A stretch of DNA of 64,000 bases, taken from contig NZ_JGVU02000006.1 in assembly GCF_000708755.2 (NCBI RefSeq), forward strand, positions 124,001-188,000. Reading direction: 5' to 3'. Positions 55,003-64,000 of the stretch are shown piece after piece (within the stretch, counting starts at the first letter, position 1; the number at the start of each line of letters is the position of its first letter). The translations under genes were made by a program, and so were the position numbers. The notes under the pieces are model-generated. The model saw only the letters and a list, made by a program, of their open reading frames with translations. It had not been told where the DNA came from and did no database searches. Origin of the DNA: Metabacillus indicus LMG 22858. GTDB lineage: Bacteria; Bacillota; Bacilli; Bacillales; Bacillaceae.

Positions 55003-56400
55003 TTAACCGATTGAACCTTCCATCTCGAACTTAATCAGACGGTTCATTTCAACGGCATATTCCATTGGAAGTTCTTTTGTGAATGGCTCGATGAAGCCCA
55101 TTACGATCATTTCAGTTGCTTCTTCTTCTGAAATTCCGCGGCTCATCAAGTAGAATAATTGTTCTTCTGATACTTTTGAAACCTTCGCTTCATGCTCAAG
55201 CGAGATGTTGTCGTTGAAGATTTCGTTGTAAGGGATCGTATCAGATGTTGACTGGTTATCCATGATCAGTGTATCGCACTCAATGTTAGAACGGGCGCCT
55301 TCAGCTTTGCGGCCGAAGTGGACGATTCCGCGGTACGTTACTTTACCGCCTTGTTTTGAGATTGATTTTGACACGATCGTAGATGATGTGTTTGGTGCAA
55401 GGTGAATCATTTTTGCACCGGCATCCTGATGCTGGCCTTTTCCTGCAAGAGCGATTGACAGTGTCATACCGCGTGCACCTTCGCCTTTTAGGATAACCGC
55501 AGGGTATTTCATAGTCAGTTTAGAACCGATGTTTCCGTCGATCCATTCCATCGTTGCGTTCTTTTCGCAGACTGCACGCTTTGTAACAAGGTTGAAGACG
55601 TTGTTTGCCCAGTTCTGAATCGTTGTATAACGGCAGTAGCCGCCGTCTTTTACGATGATTTCAACAACTGCACTGTGAAGTGAGTTTGTTGTGTAAACTG
55701 GAGCTGTACAGCCCTCAACGTAGTGAACGTGTGCACCCTCATCAACAACGATCAGAGTACGCTCAAACTGACCCATGTTTTCAGAGTTGATGCGGAAGTA
55801 CGCTTGAAGCGGCGTATCCACTTTCACGCCTTTAGGAACGTAGATGAACGATCCGCCAGACCAGACAGCCGAGTTCAAAGCTGAGAACTTGTTGTCTGTT
55901 GGAGGAATGACTTTTCCAAAGTGTTCTCTGAAAATGTCTTCGTTTTCTTTAAGTGCTGTATCTGTATCTTTAAAGACGATGCCAAGATCTTCAAGGTCTT
56001 CTTTCATGTTGTGGTAAACAACCTCAGATTCGTACTGGGCTGATACACCTGCAAGGTATTTTTGCTCAGCTTCAGGGATTCCAAGTTTGTCAAACGTACG
56101 CTTGATTTCTTCAGGAACCTCATCCCATGAGCGCTCTGACTTCTCAGACGGCTTTACGTAATACGTAATTTCATCAAAGTTAAGAGCAGCCATATCTCCG
56201 CCCCACTGCGGCATTGGCATGCTGTAGAAATGCTCAAGAGATTTCAGGCGGAAATCAAGCATCCATTGAGGCTCGCTTTTCATACGTGAAATTTCTTCAA
56301 CGATTTCTTTTGTCAATCCGCGTTTTGAACGGAAAATCGAGACGTCTTTGTCTGCAAATCCATATTTATAATCGCCGATATCCGGCATTTTTTTAGCCAT
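55003..56400 (-). CDS. sufB: Fe-S assembly scaffold SufB
   Basis: 465 residues, full-length SufB. The central beta-helix and C-terminal segment ([25 protein letters not shown]) are typical; a conserved cysteine is near residue 405 region in the family and cysteines are seen in SNIECDTLI. SufB forms the SufBC2D complex where clusters are built with sulfur from SufS-SufU. Last gene of sufCDSUB. Confidence 0.97.
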   Translation of the reverse strand: MAKKMPDIGDYKYGFADKDVSIFRSKRGLTKEIVEEISRMKSEPQWMLDFRLKSLEHFYSMPMPQWGGDMAALNFDEITYYVKPSEKSERSWDEVPEEIKRTFDKLGIPEAEQKYLAGVSAQYESEVVYHNMKEDLEDLGIVFKDTDTALKENEDIFREHFGKVIPPTDNKFSALNSAVWSGGSFIYVPKGVKVDTPLQAYFRINSENMGQFERTLIVVDEGAHVHYVEGCTAPVYTTNSLHSAVVEIIVKDGGYCRYTTIQNWANNVFNLVTKRAVCEKNATMEWIDGNIGSKLTMKYPAVILKGEGARGMTLSIALAGKGQHQDAGAKMIHLAPNTSSTIVSKSISKQGGKVTYRGIVHFGRKAEGARSNIECDTLIMDNQSTSDTIPYNEIFNDNISLEHEAKVSKVSEEQLFYLMSRGISEEEATEMIVMGFIEPFTKELPMEYAVEMNRLIKFEMEGSIG

Positions 56401-56487
56401 CCGTATTCAACTCCAATCATAGTTGATGGAAGTTTCTCCATCATTGTAAGCAGGAGAGGGACAGCTTAAAGCTGCCCTTTTTCCTGT

Positions 56488-59430
<2,943 letters not shown>

Positions 59431-59447
59431 CTTAATCCCCCTAACGC

Positions 59448-60233
59448 TTACGCTTCTTGACCAACAGTTTCGTCTTCGATGCCAAGCTCTTGTTTAATCC
59501 AGTCATATCCTTCTGCTTCAAGGCGCTGAGAAAGCTCAGGACCGCCTGATTTTACGATTCGTCCCTGCATCATAACGTGCACATGATCAGGTGTGATGTA
59601 GTTAAGCAGGCGCTGATAGTGAGTGATGATCAGGCAGCCGAACTCTTCAGAACGCATTTGGTTGATACCTTTTGAAACGACTTTAAGAGCGTCGATATCA
59701 AGTCCTGAGTCAATTTCATCAAGAATGGCAATCTTAGGCTCGATCATCATTAATTGAAGAATTTCGTTGCGTTTTTTCTCACCGCCAGAAAAACCTTCGT
59801 TCAGGTAGCGCTGTGCCATATCAGGATCCATTTCAAGGAATTCCATGTTTGAATCCATTTTGCGGATGAATTTCATTAATGAAATTTCTTCGCCTTCTTC
59901 TTTGCGTGCATTAATAGAAGAACGAAGGAAGTCCGCATTTGTTACACCGCTGATTTCGCTTGGATACTGCATTGCAAGGAACAGACCTGCGCGTGCGCGC
60001 TCATCAACTTCCATCTCAAGCACGTCTTCACCGTCAAGAGTGATGCTGCCTTTTGTTACTTCGTACTTAGGGTGCCCCATAATTGCTGATGAAAGCGTAG
60101 ATTTACCAGTACCATTCGGTCCCATGATTGCGTGGAACTCTCCGCCTTTTATTTCAAGGTTTACACCTTTCAAAATCTCTTTTCCGTCGATTTCCACGTG
60201 TAAATCTTTAATCACTAATGTTGATCCTGCCAT
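59448..60233 (-). CDS. sufC: Fe-S assembly ATPase SufC
   Basis: 261 residues, ABC ATPase. Walker A GPNGTGKST (about residues 38-46), signature FSGGEKKR near 148, Walker B AILDEIDSGLD near 172 and the H-loop ITHYQR. ATP hydrolysis by SufC drives rearrangement of SufB-SufD. First gene of the operon; RBS GGAGGTATAAGCAGTT. Confidence 0.97.
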   Translation of the reverse strand: MAGSTLVIKDLHVEIDGKEILKGVNLEIKGGEFHAIMGPNGTGKSTLSSAIMGHPKYEVTKGSITLDGEDVLEMEVDERARAGLFLAMQYPSEISGVTNADFLRSSINARKEEGEEISLMKFIRKMDSNMEFLEMDPDMAQRYLNEGFSGGEKKRNEILQLMMIEPKIAILDEIDSGLDIDALKVVSKGINQMRSEEFGCLIITHYQRLLNYITPDHVHVMMQGRIVKSGGPELSQRLEAEGYDWIKQELGIEDETVGQEA

Positions 60234-60263
60234 AACTGCTTATACCTCCAATAATCTATAAGA

Positions 60264-60328
60264 TCTGAATTTAATCATTCTCAATTTATTCTCATTCTAA
60301 TTTTATAACAAATGAAAAGTGAATACAA
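60264..60328 (-). promoter_or_regulatory. suf operon promoter with direct repeats
   Basis: -35 TTGTAT (60328-60323), 17-base spacer, -10 TAAAAT (60305-60300). Immediately downstream GAATGAGAAT and TTGAGAATG repeat a TGAGAAT core, resembling a degenerate Fur-type site; this is tentative. Confidence 0.55.
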
Positions 60329-60361
60329 CTTTTTCGGAGGCTGATCCAATTTGCCGCAACC

Positions 60362-60393
60362 TAAAAGGAACCAGCCTGCGGCTGATTCCTTTT
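60362..60393 (-). terminator. Terminator of the 66-residue gene
   Basis: AAAAGGAATCAGCC/GGCTGGTTCCTTTT with a three-base loop. Confidence 0.85.
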
Positions 60394-60402
60394 ATCCATA
60401 GT

Positions 60403-60603
60403 CTATCCATTCATTTTCCGGTCAAGTTCCGCAAACAGCTGTTTGCTTTTCTGATAGTCCTCTTCACGATTCTTTTCTACTTCCATACGCTTCTCATGGT
60501 TTCTGCTGTACACTGCGTACCCCATTTTGTGGGACTGCATAAGAGCCTTTTCCATTTCAGTCGTGTAATTCAAATCAAGCTTCTGCTGACTTGCGTAGAT
60601 AAT
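60403..60603 (-). CDS. Small charged protein, 66 residues, apparent ATT start
   Basis: The frame is bounded upstream by an in-frame stop only two codons before the proposed start, and contains no ATG, GTG or TTG with an RBS near its 5' end. GAGAGGATG lies seven bases before ATT ATC TAC. The product (IIYASQQKLDLNYTTEMEKA and onward, ending ELDRKMNG) is a charged, heptad-like helical protein. Alternatives are a TTG at codon 11 or an ATG at codon 17, both without an RBS. A terminator follows. The family is not recognised. Confidence 0.6.
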   Translation of the reverse strand: MIYASQQKLDLNYTTEMEKALMQSHKMGYAVYSRNHEKRMEVEKNREEDYQKSKQLFAELDRKMNG

Positions 60604-60769
60604 GAATCATCCTCTCAGGTTTTGTAAAAACGATACTACTATCGTAATACCCCTTGTAAAAAAGTTCAAACCTGCTGAGAAGGGATAAGAATGAGTGACA
60701 TACATACAGAGCTCTTCACTGCTCGAAGCAGGCAGAATTTAAAAAGATGCTCTCGTTTCCTTCTGTTTG

Positions 60770-61138
60770 CTACTGTTTCAGCTGGTTGAGTTCTGTGATG
60801 CACTCCTGAACAAGCGTAACAGACTGGCTCATGGCGGCTCCTCCGCCGAATGCAGCCGTCACCCCTACGGTTTCGAGAATTTCCTGTTCGCTCGCTCCCT
60901 GATCAAGGCAGCCCTTCGTATGATAAATGATACAGTACTCATCTTGAGAGTAAATACTGATTCCAAGGGCAATCAGCTGCTTTTCTTTTTGGGAGAGAGT
61001 CCCTTCTTTAAAGCATTCCTGTGTAAATTCATTATAAAGGTGAGCAAGTTCAGGCATCTTTTCTGTAAAAATGCCAAGGCCTTCTTTGTAGTCGTGCAAA
61101 GCTGCTTCGCTTGAGTTTCTCGGTTCAAAATGCTGCAT
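60770..61138 (-). CDS. yurZ: YurZ, carboxymuconolactone decarboxylase/AhpD-like protein
   Basis: 122 residues from ATG 61138, nine bases after GGAG; the ATG at 61153 is an alternative. The segment [24 protein letters not shown] carries the CxxxH active-site pattern of the CMD/AhpD fold, linked to peroxide detoxification or decarboxylation. Position near suf matches B. subtilis YurZ. Confidence 0.9.
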   Translation of the reverse strand: MQHFEPRNSSEAALHDYKEGLGIFTEKMPELAHLYNEFTQECFKEGTLSQKEKQLIALGISIYSQDEYCIIYHTKGCLDQGASEQEILETVGVTAAFGGGAAMSQSVTLVQECITELNQLKQ

Positions 61139-61316
61139 ACTGTTCAGCTCCATTCCTAAGATTCAACACCGTTAGTATGCAGAAAAGGGGTCCAGAGTAT
61201 GCGGAAAAATAAAGGATGCAGCAGCAGCTTATTTGGTTTGGAGTGACTGTTTTCTTCTATATAATATTGATTGTTGTTTGAGGAGGAATTTTCTTTCTAA
61301 TTTATTTTGCAGTGGT

Positions 61317-61452
61317 ACCCGTTCCCTTTCGCTCCGGGAACTTGCTTTCCGCGGGGAGTGCCTGAAGCTTCCTCGCTGCGCTTGCGAGATCTTCAGTGCC
61401 CTCTTCATCCCGCAGGAGTCAAGTTCCCTCCGCTGCAGTGCACTGGAGTTTA
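61317..61452. repeat. Long imperfect palindromic repeat, copy 2
   Basis: Begins CCCGTTCCCTTTCGCTCC and ends GCAGTGCACTGGAG. Outer arms GGGAACTTGC and CAAGTTCCC pair; inner arms CTGAAG/CTTCAG and CTCGC/GCGAG form a second hairpin. It matches copy 1 at 41637 at both ends but keeps the central hairpin. No gene is present in 61154-61907. Confidence 0.85.
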
Positions 61453-61521
61453 GCGACGCCACAAACAGGAAGCATTCTCCGCTCGTCTTGACCCTTTAGC
61501 TCTCGTGAATCGTGACCCCGC

Positions 61522-61750
61522 CGAAAGTGTTCCAAACATGAGTTAGCAGCACTAACTCGCTGCAAGGCCACCCCGAAAGTGTTCCAAACATGAGTTAGCA
61601 GCACTAACTCGGTGCAGGGACACGACGAAAATGTTCTAATCATGAGTTAGCAGCACTAACTCGGTGCGGAGACACGACGAAAGTGTTCTAATCATGAGTT
61701 AGCAGCACTAACTCGGTGCGGAGACACGACGAGAGTGTTCTAATCACCGC
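61522..61750. repeat. 52-bp tandem array E (about 4.4 units)
   Basis: The CGAAAGTGTTC-type start (CGAAAATG and CGAGAGTG in two units) recurs at 61522, 61574, 61626, 61678 and 61730, every step exactly 52. Each unit carries GAGTTAG CAGCA CTAACTC, a seven-base-pair hairpin. Reverse-complemented, the unit contains TTAGAACACTTTC, identical to the start of array D units. Confidence 0.95.
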
Positions 61751-61830
61751 TTTTGATGGTTCTGAATTCTGCAATAAGTGCCATCAAATTATAATCTGCC
61801 TTAAGGGTCATATCTGTATGACCCTTTACC
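61751..61830. repeat. Hybrid tail of array E with units of families C and B
   Basis: From 61751 TTTTGATGGTTCTGAA and AATAAGTGCCATCAAA reproduce one array C unit. Then AAGGGTCATA TCTG TATGACCCTT (61803-61826), a perfect 10-bp hairpin, uses the AAGGGTCATA and ACCCTT words of array B. Confidence 0.85.
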
Positions 61831-61857
61831 TCCCGCACCTAAGATGTGCCTGCACAA

Positions 61858-61890
61858 GAAAAAAACCCGAACTGATTTCAGTTCGGATTT
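61858..61890 (-). terminator. Terminator of metNPQ
   Basis: CCGAACTGA/TCAGTTCGG hairpin, then seven T on the minus strand. Confidence 0.92.
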
Positions 61891-61907
61891 TCCAATGGCA
61901 GTGCAAA

Positions 61908-62735
61908 TTATTTTCCGTCTACAGGAACAACTGCACCTTCGTATTTTTCTTCGATGAACTTCTGGATTTCTTCTGAGTGAAGAACTTCTACAAGCGCTTT
62001 GATCTCTTCTTTGTTTTCGTCGCCTTTGCGGACAGTGATGATATTTACGTACGGTGAATCTGATCCTTCAAGGGCAATTGCATCTTTTTGAGGGTTTAGT
62101 CCTGCGCCGATTGCATAGTTCGTGTTGATCAGAACAGCATCGCCTTCGTCGTTGTTGTAAGCCTGAGGAAGGATGCTTGCTTCTACATCAGCTTTGAACT
62201 TCAGGTTCTTTTTGTTTTCATCGATGTCGTCGACAGTCGCAGTTGTTTTGTCGACTCCTTCTTTAATTGTGATCAGGCCTTCTTTTTCAAGGAGGGAAAG
62301 CATGCGTCCGTGATCAGCAACAGAGTTGCTCATAATGATTGTTCCGCCTTCAGGAATATCTTCAAGCGATTTATGTTTTTTAGAATATACACCGATCGGC
62401 TCGATGTGGATTCCGCCTGCATTCACAAAATCATAGTCCTTGTTTTCAGCCATTTGTGACTCAAGGTACGGGATATGCTGGAAGTAGTTTGCATCAATTT
62501 CTTCACTTGCAAGTGATTTGTTCGGCAGAATGTAATCCTGGAAAGGAACGATATCAAGCTCGATTCCCTTTTCTTCAAGTAAAGGCTGTGCTTCTTCTAA
62601 AATTTCAGCGTGAGGAACATTTGATGCTCCGATTTTCAGAGTCTTTGTTTCCTCTCCGCCACCGTCACCGCCGCCGCAAGCAGCAAGAGCGAAAGCAGAT
62701 GTAGCAAAAACAGCACTTAATAGTAATTTTTTCAT
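61908..62735 (-). CDS. metQ: Methionine-binding lipoprotein MetQ
   Basis: 275 residues, NlpA family. The lipobox FALAAC places the lipidated cysteine at residue 20. The body (LKIGASNVPHAEILEEAQPLL, NYFQHIPYLE) is typical of MetQ. It captures methionine outside the membrane and delivers it to MetP. 14 bases separate it from metP. Confidence 0.96.
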   Translation of the reverse strand: MKKLLLSAVFATSAFALAACGGGDGGGEETKTLKIGASNVPHAEILEEAQPLLEEKGIELDIVPFQDYILPNKSLASEEIDANYFQHIPYLESQMAENKDYDFVNAGGIHIEPIGVYSKKHKSLEDIPEGGTIIMSNSVADHGRMLSLLEKEGLITIKEGVDKTTATVDDIDENKKNLKFKADVEASILPQAYNNDEGDAVLINTNYAIGAGLNPQKDAIALEGSDSPYVNIITVRKGDENKEEIKALVEVLHSEEIQKFIEEKYEGAVVPVDGK

Positions 62736-62749
62736 GGTGAATATCCTCC

Positions 62750-63406
62750 CTAACGTTTATCTAATTTTGATGTTATTAAATCTCCAATAAATTGGATTAT
62801 GAAGACAATGACTAATATTAAAATAGTTGCAATCATCGTTACAGCATTATTGTTCCTCTGGAAGCCTTCCAAAAAGGCAAGATTTCCAAGGCCTCCTGCA
62901 CCAACTACCCCAGCCATGGCTGTGTAGCCCACAAGAGCGATAGCCGTTACTGTAATGCCGGATATTAAAGCAGGCGATGATTCAGGAATCAGGACCTTCC
63001 AGATAATCGTCGATGTTTTAGCACCCATTGATCTGGCCGCTTCAATGACTCCTTTATCAATTTCACGGAGTGCAATTTCAACCATTCGGGCATAAAACGG
63101 AGCAGCTCCGATGATTAATGCCGGCAGTGCCGCCTTTGCACCAAGGAACGTGTCAAGAATGGCCTTGGTAAAAGGAATAAGTAAAATGATCAGCAGGATA
63201 AACGGAATCGATCTAAAAATGTTTACAAATGCAGATATGATGACATTAACCGGCTTGTTTTCCCAAATTCCGCCTCTGGATGTCAGGAAGAGCAGCAAGC
63301 CGAGGATAATGCCCAGTACAAATGTCGCAGCCACCGAGAATGCAGTCATGAACAGGGTTTCACTGGTTGCTTCCCAAACGTTTTCCCATCTCACGTTCTC
63401 AAACAT
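62750..63406 (-). CDS. metP: Methionine ABC permease MetP (MetI)
   Basis: 218 residues with five to six helices and the EAA loop (EAARSMGAKTSTIIWKVLIPES near residue 120). It overlaps metN by eight bases, so translation is coupled. Forms the channel of the methionine importer. Confidence 0.96.
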   Translation of the reverse strand: MFENVRWENVWEATSETLFMTAFSVAATFVLGIILGLLLFLTSRGGIWENKPVNVIISAFVNIFRSIPFILLIILLIPFTKAILDTFLGAKAALPALIIGAAPFYARMVEIALREIDKGVIEAARSMGAKTSTIIWKVLIPESSPALISGITVTAIALVGYTAMAGVVGAGGLGNLAFLEGFQRNNNAVTMIATILILVIVFIIQFIGDLITSKLDKR

Positions 63407-64000
63407 TTGAAATCACCTCCGCCTCGACCTCTTGGCTGCGGATGTAGGCCATCGCTCTTTCAAGCTCAGCCGGTTCTCCGTCCATGTGGATAAACAGTGT
63501 GCCGTAAGATCCGCTTTGCGTTTGTGAAATTCTCCCCTGAAGAATGTTCACCTGAATCGGATGGTTTCGGATCAGGTTCGTAATAAGGGGATTTTCAGTT
63601 GAGTCACCTACAAATGTCAGCTGAATAACCATGCCCTGCTTATATTTCTCAAGAATCAGCTCCATTGTTTCCTGCGTGTCGTCCGGCTCTGTAATTTGTT
63701 TCACAAAGCGCTTTGTGATGGCCTGCTGAGGCCTTCTGAATACGTCAAGCACTTCACCCTGCTCGACAATTTTTCCGCTTTCCATTACTGCCACACGGTG
63801 GCAGATTTTTCGGATAACATGCATTTCGTGGGTAATCAGAACAATCGTCAGTCCTAACCGTTCGTTAATGTCAACAAGCAGGTCAAGAATGGAATCGGTT
63901 GTCTGCGGGTCAAGTGCTGATGTTGCCTCGTCACAAAGCAGGACTTTTGGATTGTTGGCAAGGGCTCTCGCAATTCCGACCCTCTGCTTTTGCCCTCCGC
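63399..64000 (-). CDS. metN: Methionine ABC ATPase MetN, N-terminus beyond window
   Basis: Partial: the frame stays open to the right edge, about 200 residues seen. Present are the ABC signature end GGQKQRVGIARALA, Walker B VLLCDEATSALDP, the H-loop ITHEMHV and the C-terminal NIL regulatory domain (from about MVIQLTFVGDSTENPLI). NIL domains bind methionine and inhibit transport. The Walker A region and any SAM riboswitch would lie outside this window. Confidence 0.96.
   Translation of the reverse strand, partial: GGQKQRVGIARALANNPKVLLCDEATSALDPQTTDSILDLLVDINERLGLTIVLITHEMHVIRKICHRVAVMESGKIVEQGEVLDVFRRPQQAITKRFVKQITEPDDTQETMELILEKYKQGMVIQLTFVGDSTENPLITNLIRNHPIQVNILQGRISQTQSGSYGTLFIHMDGEPAELERAMAYIRSQEVEAEVISNV

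Noticed and set aside
61419-61643. 74-codon minus-strand ORF over array E and the palindrome
   Set aside because: It is formed by repeat DNA, contains a repeated peptide from 52-bp units in shifting frames and has no RBS.

Overview
This window is chromosomal DNA of a spore-forming Bacillaceae bacterium. The evidence is gene content (spore proteins YutH, YunB, LytH, YhcN/YlaJ-type YutC), strong AGGAGG-type ribosome binding sites, moderate G+C, and gene order that follows the Bacillus subtilis yui-yum-yut-yun-suf-met segment almost gene by gene. It is a relative of B. subtilis, perhaps a Metabacillus-like species, but I cannot name it. I see no tRNA, rRNA, prophage, transposase or CRISPR array.

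Layout. 1-4.1 kb: a giant secreted nucleotidase/nuclease, open at the window edge. 4.4-9.7 kb: alanine transporter, the regulator AdeR with alanine dehydrogenase, and a DsbA-like oxidoreductase. 9.8-22.5 kb: DMT transporter, 7TM histidine kinase, and the yui block (YuiH, BioY, YuiF, PepA, YuiD, YuiC, YuiB, YuiA) plus a Nudix hydrolase. 22.6-32.2 kb: redox and Fe-S genes (two type II NADH dehydrogenases, ferredoxin/flavodoxin-NADP reductase YumC, YutM, YutI), DapF and a nucleoside transporter. 32.2-37.6 kb: peptidase YuxL and the hom-thrC-thrB operon. 37.8-46.3 kb: yut genes, lipoyl synthase and LytH. 46.3-50.1 kb: a MetPS-type transporter pair and a lysine-riboswitch-controlled NhaC-type transporter. 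50.1-54.5 kb: yunBCDEF. 55-60.3 kb: sufCDSUB. 60.4-64 kb: a small gene with an apparent ATT start, yurZ, and the methionine ABC transporter metNPQ (metN open at the edge).

Functional links. Alanine uptake and deamination lie together, with a palindrome well placed for activation of ald. SufCDSUB builds Fe-S clusters, YutM and YutI can carry them, and LipA consumes them. The NADH dehydrogenase gene has a Rex-like site and yumC has two Fur-like sites, suggesting NADH- and iron-responsive respiration. Candidate cre (CcpA), CodY and BirA sites and the lysine riboswitch tie transport and biosynthesis to nutrient state.

Most striking feature. Five intergenic tandem arrays at about 8.7, 20.1, 29.3, 54.6 and 61.5 kb have largely different sequences but the same repeat period of 52 bp (51 in two steps). 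Each unit carries an inverted repeat. Families at 54.6 and 61.5 kb share a 13-base core in opposite orientation, and the 61.5 kb array ends in a hybrid tail with a unit of the 29.3 kb family and a hairpin related to the 20.1 kb family. Fifty-two bp equals five turns of B-DNA. This looks like a modular, helically phased class of intergenic repeat that I do not recognise as a named family. A separate long imperfect palindrome occurs twice (41.6 and 61.3 kb) with compensatory arm changes.
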